Assembly: GCA_947448975.1 (NCBI GenBank)
Contig: CANFPR010000036.1
Coordinates: 1-8,078, forward strand
DNA: 8,078 nucleotides
Direction: 5' to 3'
Origin: Micrococcales bacterium
GTDB taxonomy: Bacteria; Actinomycetota; Actinomycetes; Actinomycetales; Microbacteriaceae
The notes beneath the pieces are model-generated. The model was not told the DNA's origin, ran no database searches, and saw only the letters and a program-made list of their open reading frames with translations. Positions 1 to 7,030 of the stretch are shown here, in pieces. The translations under genes were made by a program, and so were the position numbers. Each line of letters opens with the position of its first letter. The first letter of the stretch is position 1.

Positions 1-1020
1 AAGGGCGACGCTGTGGTTGGCGCAATCCGCCAGCCTCGCGACGGCGAAGGTGTAGGACGTCAAAAGTTCAACGCCATCGTGCGCATCGACTCGGTAAACG
101 GTCAGACCATCGAGCAGGCACAGTCACGTGTCGAGTTCGGCAAGCTAACCCCGCTATACCCACAGACCCGTCTACGCCTCGAGACCGAGCAGAACAAGCT
201 CTCCACTCGAATCATCGACCTGGTATCGCCAATCGGTAAGGGCCAGCGCGGTCTTATCGTTTCGCCACCAAAGGCCGGTAAGACTCTCGTGCTTCAGGCA
301 ATCGCAAACGCGATCGCTCAGAACAACCCAGAGGTTCACCTCATGGTGGTCTTGGTCGACGAGCGCCCTGAAGAAGTAACCGACATGCAGCGCACCGTAA
401 AGGGTGAGGTTATCGCCTCGACCTTCGACCGCCCTGCCGAAGACCACACCACCGTCGCAGAGCTCGCAATCGAGCGCGCTAAGCGTCTGGTTGAGCTTGG
501 TCACGACGTGGTCGTTCTTCTTGACTCGATCACTCGCCTCGGCCGCGCCTACAACCTGAGCGCACCTGCATCGGGTCGTATTCTCTCGGGTGGTGTCGAC
601 TCGTCGGCTCTTTACCCACCAAAGCGCTTCTTTGGTGCTGCTCGTAACATCGAAGATGGCGGCTCGCTCACCATCCTTGCCACCGCTCTGGTTGAGACTG
701 GCTCGAAGATGGACGAAGTTATCTTCGAAGAGTTCAAGGGAACCGGAAACATGGAGCTTCGCCTGTCGCGTTCACTCGCAGACAAGCGCATCTTCCCAGC
801 TGTCGATGTCAACGCATCGGGTACTCGCCGCGAAGAAATGCTCATGGCTCCAGACGAGACCAAGATCATTTGGAAGCTTCGCCGTGCACTTGCCGGCCTA
901 GAGCAGCAGCAGGCCCTCGAGTTGGTTCTAAACCGCCTCAAGGAAACCTCGAGCAACGTCGAGTTCTTGATGCAGGTTCAGAAGTCGATGCCAGTTCCGA
1001 GCGGTTCTGACGGAGAGTAA
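1..1020 (+). CDS. rho: Transcription termination factor Rho, 5'-truncated by window edge
   Basis: Rho is a hexameric RNA-dependent ATPase/helicase that ends transcription at Rho-dependent sites. The reading frame is open from base 1, so the gene begins upstream; 339 residues are visible and the N-terminal extension and most of the RNA-binding OB domain are missing. The first ~35 visible residues look like the end of the OB domain. The ATPase core follows: Walker A SPPKAGKT at visible residues 88-95, the DERPEEV segment with the catalytic glutamate region at 120-126, Walker B VVVLLDS ending around D175-S176, then the [18 protein letters not shown] and [13 protein letters not shown] segments of the Q- and R-loop region. 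All ATPase residues I can check are intact. Its TAA (1018-1020) directly abuts the prfA ATG, so the two are probably cotranscribed. The family assignment is essentially certain. Confidence 0.97.
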   Translation, partial: KGDAVVGAIRQPRDGEGVGRQKFNAIVRIDSVNGQTIEQAQSRVEFGKLTPLYPQTRLRLETEQNKLSTRIIDLVSPIGKGQRGLIVSPPKAGKTLVLQAIANAIAQNNPEVHLMVVLVDERPEEVTDMQRTVKGEVIASTFDRPAEDHTTVAELAIERAKRLVELGHDVVVLLDSITRLGRAYNLSAPASGRILSGGVDSSALYPPKRFFGAARNIEDGGSLTILATALVETGSKMDEVIFEEFKGTGNMELRLSRSLADKRIFPAVDVNASGTRREEMLMAPDETKIIWKLRRALAGLEQQQALELVLNRLKETSSNVEFLMQVQKSMPVPSGSDGE

Positions 1021-2097
1021 ATGCTTGATTCAGTCCAGCCGCTGCTGGCTGAACACGCGGCTCTCCAAGAGCAACTCTCGGACTCTGCGGTTCACGCCAA
1101 TCCAGCGCTAGCCAAGAAGCTCAATCGACGCTACGCCGAGCTGAGCGCAATCGTTGCCGCCTACAACGGCGTAAACGAACTGCGCGAAGACCTCGCGGCA
1201 GCTAAAGAGTTTGCCAAAGAAGACGAATCTTTCGCCGAGGAGGTTCCGGCTCTCGAAGAGAAGCTGGTTTCCAACACCGAAAAGCTTCGTCGACTTTTGA
1301 TTCCTCGCGACCCAGATGACGGGCGCGACGTAATCATGGAAATCAAGGCTGGCGAAGGCGGGGCCGAATCGGCTCTCTTTGCTGCCGACCTTTTGCGCAT
1401 GTACATTCAGTACGCCAACTCAAAGGGTTGGAAAACCGAAATTCTCGACAAAAACGAGAGTGACCTCGGCGGCTACAAAGACGTTCAGATTGCCATTAAG
1501 TCGAACACCACCGACCCGGCTCAAGGCGTTTGGGCGCACCTGAAGTATGAAGGTGGAGTGCACCGCGTTCAGCGCGTGCCGGTCACCGAAACTCAGGGAC
1601 GCATTCACACCTCGGCTGCCGGCGTGCTCGTGTTTCCAGAAGTTGATGCTCCCGAAGAAGTCGAGATCAGCCAAAACGATCTTCGAATCGATGTTTACCG
1701 TTCTTCTGGCCCTGGCGGTCAGTCGGTAAACACCACCGACTCGGCAGTTCGCATCACCCACTTGCCAACCGGTATCACCGTTGCCATGCAGAACGAAAAG
1801 TCTCAGTTGCAAAACCGCGAAGCCGCCATGCGCGTTTTGCGCGCGCGCATCCTTGCTGCACAGCAGGAGGCGATCGAGGCCGAACTTAGCGCTGCCCGCA
1901 AGTCGCAGGTAAAGTCGGTCGACCGCTCAGAGCGAATTCGCACCTACAACTTTCCTGAAAACCGCATCGCCGACCACCGCACCGGTTACAAGTCTTACAA
2001 CCTCGACCAGGTCATGGATGGCGCACTGGAGCCTGTGGTTCAATCGGCCATTCAAACCGACGAAGAAGCCCGCCTCGCCGCACTCAACGAGAAGTAA
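1021..2097 (+). CDS. prfA: Peptide chain release factor 1 (RF1)
   Basis: RF1 recognises UAA and UAG in the ribosomal A site and triggers hydrolysis of peptidyl-tRNA. The 358-residue product is the normal family length. The N-terminal ~100 residues are helical and charged. The codon-reading tripeptide is PVT at residues 187-189 within [15 protein letters not shown]; its PxT form marks RF1 and not RF2, which has SPF. The catalytic GGQ is at 232-234 in [10 protein letters not shown], and its glutamine is the target of PrmC, encoded next. The ATG follows the rho stop with no gap, and the GGAGAG ribosome binding site lies inside the last rho codons (about 1012-1017), so translation is probably coupled. 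Several of the genes here stop with TAA or TAG, which RF1 reads. Confidence 0.97.
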   Translation: MLDSVQPLLAEHAALQEQLSDSAVHANPALAKKLNRRYAELSAIVAAYNGVNELREDLAAAKEFAKEDESFAEEVPALEEKLVSNTEKLRRLLIPRDPDDGRDVIMEIKAGEGGAESALFAADLLRMYIQYANSKGWKTEILDKNESDLGGYKDVQIAIKSNTTDPAQGVWAHLKYEGGVHRVQRVPVTETQGRIHTSAAGVLVFPEVDAPEEVEISQNDLRIDVYRSSGPGGQSVNTTDSAVRITHLPTGITVAMQNEKSQLQNREAAMRVLRARILAAQQEAIEAELSAARKSQVKSVDRSERIRTYNFPENRIADHRTGYKSYNLDQVMDGALEPVVQSAIQTDEEARLAALNEK

Positions 2098-2955
2098 ATG
2101 TCTCTTGGTGGCCTGCTAGACCAAGCAACCTCTCGTTTCGAGGTTGCCGGCATTGAATCTGCGCGAGTAGATGCCGAGTTGCTGGCCGGATTTGTTTTGG
2201 GTTACAGCCGAGGCGAACTGCAGTCTGCGCTCATCGCCGACACCGCCAATCCGACACCTGAACAGCTCGAAACTCTTGAATCTCTGTTCGCGCGCCGTGA
2301 AGCACGTGAACCGCTGCAGCACCTAACCGGCGAAGCGCACTTTCGAAACATCACCCTTAAAGTTGGCAAGGGCGTTTTTGTGCCTCGGCCCGAAACCGAG
2401 TGGGTCACCCAGTTTGCCGTTGACGCCACCAAAGCAGCCGCGGTCGCCGAGCCCCTGGTGTTCGACCTCTGCGCCGGCTCCGGTGCCATCGGCCTGGCCA
2501 TCGCCAGCGAAGTTGCAAACGCTCGCGTGATCGGCATCGAGAAATCCCCGGATGCTTTCGCTTTCACTCGCGCCAACTACGAGGCAATCGCTCCCAACAA
2601 CGGCACCGCCATCCTTGGAGATTTGAGCGAGGCGTCAAGCGATTTCGATGGGCTCGTCGATGTAGTCATTAGCAACCCGCCCTACATTCCCGACCAGATG
2701 GTGCCGGTGTATCCCGAAGTTGCACTGCACGATCCGGGGCTCGCGCTTTACGGTGGCAACGACGGTCTCGACGTTGTTCGTGTCGTGAGCCAAACCGCAA
2801 AACGCCTGCTGCACGAAGGCGGCACACTCGTTATCGAGCATGCCGACATGCAGGGCGAAGCGGTGAGGCATTTACTATTGAGTGACGGGTGGCGACAGGT
2901 TCGCACCCACCAAGATTTCAACGGCAGAGACCGCACGGCCACTGCCATTCGCTAG
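2098..2955 (+). CDS. prmC: Peptide chain release factor N5-glutamine methyltransferase
   Basis: PrmC (formerly HemK) uses S-adenosylmethionine to methylate the GGQ glutamine of release factors, which raises termination efficiency. The 285-residue product has the usual layout: an N-terminal helical release-factor-binding region (about 1-85), the segment VFVPRPETEWV, the SAM-binding motif FDLCAGSGAIG at about 122-132, and the catalytic NPPY at 193-196 that holds the substrate amide. The ATG abuts the prfA TAA; the ribosome binding site is weak (GAGAAG just before the prfA stop), so expression probably depends on coupling with prfA. The gene therefore sits immediately after that of its main substrate, a common bacterial arrangement. 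Stop TAG at 2953-2955. No anomalies seen. Confidence 0.96.
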   Translation: MSLGGLLDQATSRFEVAGIESARVDAELLAGFVLGYSRGELQSALIADTANPTPEQLETLESLFARREAREPLQHLTGEAHFRNITLKVGKGVFVPRPETEWVTQFAVDATKAAAVAEPLVFDLCAGSGAIGLAIASEVANARVIGIEKSPDAFAFTRANYEAIAPNNGTAILGDLSEASSDFDGLVDVVISNPPYIPDQMVPVYPEVALHDPGLALYGGNDGLDVVRVVSQTAKRLLHEGGTLVIEHADMQGEAVRHLLLSDGWRQVRTHQDFNGRDRTATAIR

Positions 2956-2960
2956 GCGAA

Positions 2961-2967
2961 GGGAGAG
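2961..2967 (+). promoter_or_regulatory. Ribosome binding site fixing the Sua5-family start
   Basis: The sequence GGGAGAG lies five to ten bases upstream of the GTG at 2972. It is the only convincing Shine-Dalgarno sequence near the open frame, which extends upstream to a GTG at 2882 inside prmC. It therefore supports 2972 as the start and gives a 16-base gap after the prmC stop. Confidence 0.7.
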
Positions 2968-2971
2968 CAAA

Positions 2972-3661
2972 GTGGAACGCATCTATGACTGTGCAGTCGA
3001 CACCGACCTGCTCACCGGTATGCGCCTAGCCAAGGTTTCGCTCGGTCGCCACGAACTCGTGGTCTTTCCTACCGACACCGTCTATGGGCTCGGATGCGAC
3101 GCCTTCTCGGCCAAGGCGGTTGAGTCTCTTTTGGCAGCTAAGGGGCGCGGCCGTCAATCGCCGCCGCCGGTGCTGATTGCAAACCTCGCAACCATGCGGG
3201 CGCTGGCCGAATTCGTTCCTGAGGCAGCGGTCAAGCTTGCCGAAACTTTCTGGCCTGGCGCTCTCACCCTCATTCTTCGTTCGCAGCCGTCGCTCAACTG
3301 GGATCTGGGCGACACCGAAGGCACCGTTGCTCTTCGCATGCCAGATCACAAGATTGCTCTTGCACTTCTCGAAGAGGTTGGGCCGATGGCCGTCTCGAGT
3401 GCAAACCTCACCGGCGAACCGGCAGCTGTAACCTGCGCTCAAGCCGAGCAGTACCTCGGTGCTAAGGTCAAGGTTTACCTCGATGGGGGAGCGAGCCCAA
3501 AGGGTGAGTCTTCGACCATCCTTGATCTAACTGCTTTGACACCCGAAGACGACACCAATGCCGAAACCGCTAAAGGCAAGATTCGCGTGGTTCGTAAGGG
3601 AGCGCTCTCAATCGCGAAGATTCGCTCGGTGGTTGGCGACAGTCTGGAGGCGCAAGACTAG
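2972..3661 (+). CDS. L-threonylcarbamoyladenylate synthase, Sua5/YciO/YrdC (TsaC) family
   Basis: This enzyme family makes L-threonylcarbamoyl-AMP from threonine, bicarbonate and ATP, the first step of t6A37 formation on ANN-decoding tRNAs. The 229-residue product has PTDTVYGLG at 33-41, KGRGR with K57 and R59, WPGALTLIL, and SSAN at 142-145. These form the nucleotide, threonine and carbonate pocket of the YrdC fold. It is longer than a minimal YrdC domain but too short to carry the full C-terminal Sua5 domain. The GTG at 2972 is preferred because GGGAGAG precedes it; the open frame reaches 2882, but those extra 30 residues overlap prmC, lack a ribosome binding site and fall outside the conserved domain. 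The last base of its TAG is the first base of the next gene. The enzyme family is clear; whether to call it tsaC, ywlC or sua5 is convention. Confidence 0.92.
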   Translation: MERIYDCAVDTDLLTGMRLAKVSLGRHELVVFPTDTVYGLGCDAFSAKAVESLLAAKGRGRQSPPPVLIANLATMRALAEFVPEAAVKLAETFWPGALTLILRSQPSLNWDLGDTEGTVALRMPDHKIALALLEEVGPMAVSSANLTGEPAAVTCAQAEQYLGAKVKVYLDGGASPKGESSTILDLTALTPEDDTNAETAKGKIRVVRKGALSIAKIRSVVGDSLEAQD

Positions 3662-4770
3662 TGCGCGCGTATCTGCTCATGTTCGCGATCGCCGCGGTGG
3701 TCACCTTTTTTGCAACCCATCTGGTGCGACGAGTGGCCGCCAAGCGCAATCTTCACCTCGAGATTCGCGAACGTGATGCCCACAAGGTGCCGACTCCTCG
3801 CCTCGGTGGCGTGGCGATGTATGCCGGTTTCTTAGTTACCATCCTCGTTGCCTGGCCACTTGGCTGGTTTTCGGCGGTGTTTGCTAATCCGGCACAGGTG
3901 ATTGCCATAGTCGTTGCAGTCACTCTCATCACAGCCATTGGCGTGCTCGACGACCTGTTTGATCTCGACTGGACCCTGAAGCTCGCGGGCCAGTTCGTGG
4001 TGGCCGGAATCATCGCGTGGCAGGGTGTGCAAATTGTTTCGCTGCCAATCTCGGGCCTAACCATCGGATCTTTTGGCATCAGCCTCGTGGCAACCGTGTT
4101 CATCACCGTGCTCGTCATGAACGCCGTCAACTTCATCGATGGCCTCGATGGGCTGGTCGCCGGAGTGGTCTTTATCGGCACCACCGTCTTCTTCATCTAC
4201 ACCTACCTGTTGGCTCAAGAAATCTCGCCAACCAACTACTTCAACCTCGCCGGTTTGCTATCTGCGATCGTGCTCGGAATGTGCGCCGGCTTCTTGCCGC
4301 ACAACTGGCACCGAGCCAAGATCTTCATGGGAGACAGCGGTGCTTATCAGCTAGGCCTACTGATGGCTGTTTCGGCACTCGCAGTCACCGGCCAGGTCGA
4401 CCCGGGCGTGCTCACTCGCAACGACGTGATTCCGGCGCTGCTGCCGCTGGTCTTGCCGCTCAGCATTCTGGTGCTGCCTCTACTCGACTTTGGTCTGGCG
4501 GTGGTTCGCCGCCTTCGCGCCGGCAAGTCGCCGTTTAGCGCCGACCGCAAGCACATTCACCACCGCTTGCAAGACTTTGGTCACTCACACCTGGGGTCGG
4601 TGGTGGTGTTCTACCTTTGGACCACACTGATTTCCACCAGCTGTCTGTTGTTCTATTTCTTCTCTGGCAAAGTTGTTCTTGTTTTCTTCCTGGTTGGTTT
4701 ACTGGGATGCCTCACCTACACGCTCTGGCCAGTGATTCGTAACCGCCAAACCAAACGGAGGTCGGCATGA
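3661..4770 (+). CDS. wecA: Polyprenyl-phosphate GlcNAc-1-phosphate transferase-like, WecA/Rfe (MraY superfamily)
   Basis: Members of this family move an N-acetylhexosamine-1-phosphate from UDP-sugar to undecaprenyl or decaprenyl phosphate in the cytoplasmic membrane, starting a lipid-linked glycan. In mycobacteria the gene at this locus (Rv1302) is WecA, which begins the arabinogalactan linker. The 369-residue product is very hydrophobic, with roughly ten or eleven membrane segments. It has the cytoplasmic motifs of the superfamily: HKVPTPRLGG near residue 41, the metal-binding pair D97-D98, NFIDGLDG with D160 and D163, HRAKIFMGDSG with D225, and SADRKHIHHRL with H298, H300 and H301. HIHH is typical of WecA-type enzymes, as opposed to MraY. 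The GTG start overlaps the previous stop by one base and has GGAGG at 3646-3650; the TGA overlaps the atpI ATG by four bases. The exact sugar and glycan here are unknown. Confidence 0.88.
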   Translation: MRAYLLMFAIAAVVTFFATHLVRRVAAKRNLHLEIRERDAHKVPTPRLGGVAMYAGFLVTILVAWPLGWFSAVFANPAQVIAIVVAVTLITAIGVLDDLFDLDWTLKLAGQFVVAGIIAWQGVQIVSLPISGLTIGSFGISLVATVFITVLVMNAVNFIDGLDGLVAGVVFIGTTVFFIYTYLLAQEISPTNYFNLAGLLSAIVLGMCAGFLPHNWHRAKIFMGDSGAYQLGLLMAVSALAVTGQVDPGVLTRNDVIPALLPLVLPLSILVLPLLDFGLAVVRRLRAGKSPFSADRKHIHHRLQDFGHSHLGSVVVFYLWTTLISTSCLLFYFFSGKVVLVFFLVGLLGCLTYTLWPVIRNRQTKRRSA

Positions 4771-5174
4771 GCCGCGTAACCAACATCACCGATCTTTTCA
4801 AGCTCGTGCTGAAGCAAGGCACCTTGCTGTCGGCCGCCATCGCAGCTTTTGGTTCGGCAATTGGCTTCTTGGTGGCCGGTGATGCCGGCGTAAACAGTGC
4901 ACTCATCGGAGCTGCCATTGCGCTCGCCTTCAACGCTCTAACCGCACTGAGCATTTGGGCTGGTTCGAAGCTCGCCCTCGGCGGCTTCTATGCGCTCGTG
5001 CTCGGTGGTTGGCTGCTAAAGATCGTGGTTTTCATGATTCTTCTGGCTACCCTCAAGGGCGCTTCTTTTATTCACGGACCAACCCTGTTTTTCACCATCG
5101 TGGCATGCGTTCTAGGTGGTTTGACCATCGATTCGATTGCCATTCTGCGTGCTCGCATTCCAGCCGTCGACTGA
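4767..5174 (+). CDS. atpI: AtpI-like small membrane protein preceding the ATP synthase genes
   Basis: The product is a 135-residue integral membrane protein with four predicted membrane segments at about 20-37, 44-66, 72-95 and 104-123, and almost no soluble part. Its place immediately before atpB matches AtpI genes of other bacteria and the Rv1303-type protein of mycobacteria. AtpI has been implicated in c-ring assembly or cation supply in other bacteria, but its role is not settled and is not provable here. GGAGG at 4757-4761 precedes the ATG by five bases, and the start overlaps the wecA-like stop (ATGA). The gene therefore belongs to the upstream transcription unit, while atpB has its own leader. 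Naming rests mainly on position, size and topology; sequence similarity to E. coli AtpI is likely low. Confidence 0.78.
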   Translation: MSRVTNITDLFKLVLKQGTLLSAAIAAFGSAIGFLVAGDAGVNSALIGAAIALAFNALTALSIWAGSKLALGGFYALVLGGWLLKIVVFMILLATLKGASFIHGPTLFFTIVACVLGGLTIDSIAILRARIPAVD

Positions 5175-5191
5175 GCGGTAACTCATAGCAA

Positions 5192-5225
5192 AAAAGCCAA
5201 TGAATTGGGCGCACTTAGGGCTTTT
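5192..5225 (+). terminator. Possible weak intrinsic terminator after atpI
   Basis: AAAAGCC at 5192-5198 is exactly complementary to GGCTTTT at 5219-5225, leaving a 20-base loop. On the plus strand the stem ends in only four T residues and then GAAGA, so termination would be partial. Read on the minus strand the same hairpin is followed by six T residues and would end antisense transcription better. The first arm could instead pair within CCAA-TGAA-TTGG (5197-5208), which would break the larger stem. It lies 17 bases after the atpI stop and before the probable atpB promoter. Confidence 0.4.
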
Positions 5226-5240
5226 GAAGAACCTAAATAC

Positions 5241-5249
5241 TGTTAGACT
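5241..5249 (+). promoter_or_regulatory. Probable extended -10 promoter for atpB and following genes
   Basis: TGT-TAGACT at 5241-5249 matches an extended -10 (TG, one base, then TANNNT), a form often used by actinobacterial primary sigma factors. No good -35 box stands at standard spacing; CTTTTG at 5221-5226 would be 17 bases away but matches poorly. Expected transcription start is about 5256-5258, giving a leader of roughly 85 bases before the proposed atpB start. It is the only clear promoter-like sequence in the 5175-5340 gap. Confidence 0.45.
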
Positions 5250-5257
5250 TTGAGGCA

Positions 5258-5283
5258 TCACCCAGAAGAAAATTTTTGGGTGA
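5258..5283 (+). other. 10-bp hairpin at predicted 5' end of atpB mRNA
   Basis: TCACCCAGAA (5258-5267) pairs with TTTTGGGTGA (5274-5283) through ten pairs, one of them G-T, around a six-base loop GAAAAT. No T run follows, so it is not an intrinsic terminator. If transcription starts near 5256, the hairpin sits almost at the 5' terminus, a position where stems often protect mRNA from 5'-end-dependent decay. The stem is seen directly; the role is inferred. Confidence 0.55.
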
Positions 5284-5329
5284 ACCACACTGTAAATCGC
5301 CGCGAGGTTGCAACGCCTTGCCCCGAAAC

Positions 5330-5334
5330 AGGAG
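5330..5334 (+). promoter_or_regulatory. Ribosome binding site for atpB
   Basis: AGGAG at 5330-5334 is the best Shine-Dalgarno match in the atpB leader. Six bases follow it before an in-frame CTG at 5341. No ATG, GTG or TTG occurs at proper spacing in the frame, so this site is the main argument for a CTG start. Confidence 0.6.
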
Positions 5335-5340
5335 CCGAAG

Positions 5341-6180
5341 CTGCTTACTAACGTCTTGAACCTGCTCACCGCAGCTTCTTCCGAAGCCTCGGGTGATGGC
5401 TTCGTTGGGCCGAGCCTCGAAGACTTCTATCCTGACGACGTTTTGTTCCAGGGCACCTTCTTTGCCATCAACCGAATCATGTTGATTCGTCTCTTCGTTC
5501 TTGTGGCCCTGGTTGTGGTTTTCTGGATTCTCTCCACTCGCTTCAAGTCGGCCATCGCCGCTCAGCGCTACGTTCCTACCAAGTTCCAACTGCTTGGCGA
5601 AATCGCCCTCGGTTTCGTGCGCAACAACATCGCCCACGACCAGCTGGGTAAAAAAGATGGCGACCGCTTCCTGCCGCTGATCACAACGATCTTCTTCACG
5701 GTGTTTGGCATGAACATCACCGGAATCATCCCGGGCTTCAACATCGCCGGTTCGTCACTCATTGGTTTGTCGATTGTTCTAGCACTCGCCGTTTACGTAA
5801 CCTTCATCTACGCAGGTATCAAGCGCCACGGCATGGGCTTCTTCAAGAACTCGCTGTTTCCTAGCGGAGTGCCAAAGCCTCTCTACATCTTGGTGACTCC
5901 TATCGAGTTCCTCTCAAACTTCATTCTTCGCCCAGCAACTCTTGCGCTTCGTCTAACCATGAACATGCTTGCCGGCCACCTTTTGTTGGTGCTTTGCTTC
6001 TCGGCAACCTGGTTCTTCTTCTTCCAATCTGAGGGTCTATGGAAGGCCTTCGGACTCGGAACCTTCCTGTTCGGATTCGTCTTCACTCTCTTCGAGATTC
6101 TGGTGGCGTTCCTGCAGGCCTACGTTTTCACTCTGCTGACCACTGTTTACATTCAGTTGTCGCTGGCAGATGAGCACTAA
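5341..6180 (+). CDS. atpB: ATP synthase Fo subunit a (probable CTG start)
   Basis: Subunit a forms the two half-channels through which protons reach and leave the rotating c ring. From CTG at 5341 the product has 279 residues, with several hydrophobic segments (first at about 46-64). The essential arginine is R204 in LRLTMNMLAGH, and LQAYVF with Q259 lies in the last helix; both are hallmarks of the a subunit. Start choice: the frame is open from 5296, just after a TAA at 5293. It contains no in-frame ATG or GTG before 5479, which is within the first membrane helix. TTG at 5308 has GAGG directly touching it, too close to act as a ribosome binding site, and TTG at 5356 lies 21 bases after AGGAG. 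CTG at 5341 has AGGAG six bases upstream. The family is certain; the start is not. Stop TAA at 6178-6180 lies in a hairpin. Confidence 0.95.
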   Translation: MLTNVLNLLTAASSEASGDGFVGPSLEDFYPDDVLFQGTFFAINRIMLIRLFVLVALVVVFWILSTRFKSAIAAQRYVPTKFQLLGEIALGFVRNNIAHDQLGKKDGDRFLPLITTIFFTVFGMNITGIIPGFNIAGSSLIGLSIVLALAVYVTFIYAGIKRHGMGFFKNSLFPSGVPKPLYILVTPIEFLSNFILRPATLALRLTMNMLAGHLLLVLCFSATWFFFFQSEGLWKAFGLGTFLFGFVFTLFEILVAFLQAYVFTLLTTVYIQLSLADEH

Positions 6181-6203
6181 GAACTAGCAACCGTTAGTTC
6201 TTA
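6178..6203 (+). other. Intercistronic hairpin between atpB and atpE
   Basis: TAAGAACTAGC (6178-6188) pairs with GTTAGTTCTTA (6193-6203) in an 11-pair stem (one G-T) with a four-base AACC loop. The first three bases are the atpB stop codon. No T tract follows, so it should not terminate transcription. The stem ends ten bases before the atpE ribosome binding site and leaves it free. A likely role is an mRNA processing or stability element that helps raise c-subunit output; that part is inference. Confidence 0.6.
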
Positions 6204-6204
6204 A

Positions 6205-6459
<255 letters not shown>

Positions 6460-6484
6460 CTAAAAAACTTTAAGGACAACAAGC

Positions 6485-7030
6485 GTGATTACAAACCACA
6501 TTTCAGCAGAGGTTGGCAACCCGCTAATTCCTGCTGTGCCAGACCTGTTCTGGTCTTCGGTTGTATTTGTGATTCTGCTTGCCTTTTTCTGGGTAAAGGT
6601 TCTTCCTGGGTTCAAAAAGACCCTGGATGACCGCACCGAAGCCATCGAGGGTCGTCTGGCAGCAGCCGAACGAGCTCAGGCCGAAGTAGCCGAGAAAACC
6701 GCTGAGATTGCAAAGGCGCAGGAGAACTCTCGCGCCGAAGCAGCCGAAGTTCGTGAACAGGCTCGCGTTGAGGGTGTCGCCATCCTCGCCGAGCTAAAAG
6801 AGCACGCCAACCAGGAGGCTGCGCGCATCACCGCAACCGCTAAGGCACAGATCGAGGCAGAGCGCCAAGCCGCTCTAATCTCGCTTCGCGCCGAGGTTGG
6901 AACTCTCGCAATCGAACTCGCATCTCAGGTAGTTGGCGCAAGCCTAAAGAGCGACAAAGTTGCCACCGGTGTGGTCGACTCGTTCTTGGCTGAGCTTGAA
7001 ACCAACGACAAGGCAAGCAAGGGTAAGTAA
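6485..7030 (+). CDS. atpF: ATP synthase Fo subunit b
   Basis: Subunit b is the peripheral stalk that holds F1 static against the a subunit. The 181-residue protein has one N-terminal membrane helix at about 21-40, followed by a long charged, alanine-rich helical region (about 45-145) with coiled-coil character, as expected of the b-subunit dimer. The GTG start at 6485 is supported by AAGGA at 6472-6476; the 25-base gap after atpE has no other feature. The TAA (7028-7030) overlaps the atpH ATG by one base. Unlike mycobacteria, where one b-type subunit is fused to delta, b and delta are separate here. Confidence 0.95.
   Translation: MITNHISAEVGNPLIPAVPDLFWSSVVFVILLAFFWVKVLPGFKKTLDDRTEAIEGRLAAAERAQAEVAEKTAEIAKAQENSRAEAAEVREQARVEGVAILAELKEHANQEAARITATAKAQIEAERQAALISLRAEVGTLAIELASQVVGASLKSDKVATGVVDSFLAELETNDKASKGK

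Noticed and set aside
1420..1812. Minus-strand 130-codon open frame inside prfA
   Set aside because: It lies wholly antisense to the PVT- and GGQ-bearing region of RF1, so it is explained by that gene's codon pattern.
2882..2971. Upstream extension of the Sua5-family gene to a GTG at 2882
   Set aside because: It overlaps prmC by 74 bases, has no ribosome binding site, and the extra residues resemble out-of-frame prmC, while GTG 2972 has GGGAGAG.
4017..4538. Plus-strand 173-codon open frame inside the wecA-like gene
   Set aside because: It is a +1-type shadow of a gene with intact membrane segments and catalytic motifs; its product is low in complexity, rich in Arg, and matches no family I know.
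5308..5340. TTG at 5308 as the atpB start
   Set aside because: Its only purine-rich sequence touches the codon, and the eleven added residues (charged, proline-containing) precede the AGGAG site. Kept only as an alternative.
5233..5637. Minus-strand open frame of 134 codons across the atpB leader and 5' end
   Set aside because: It is antisense to a certain gene and crosses both the predicted promoter and hairpin; the product is not recognisable and I see no ribosome binding site or family motif.
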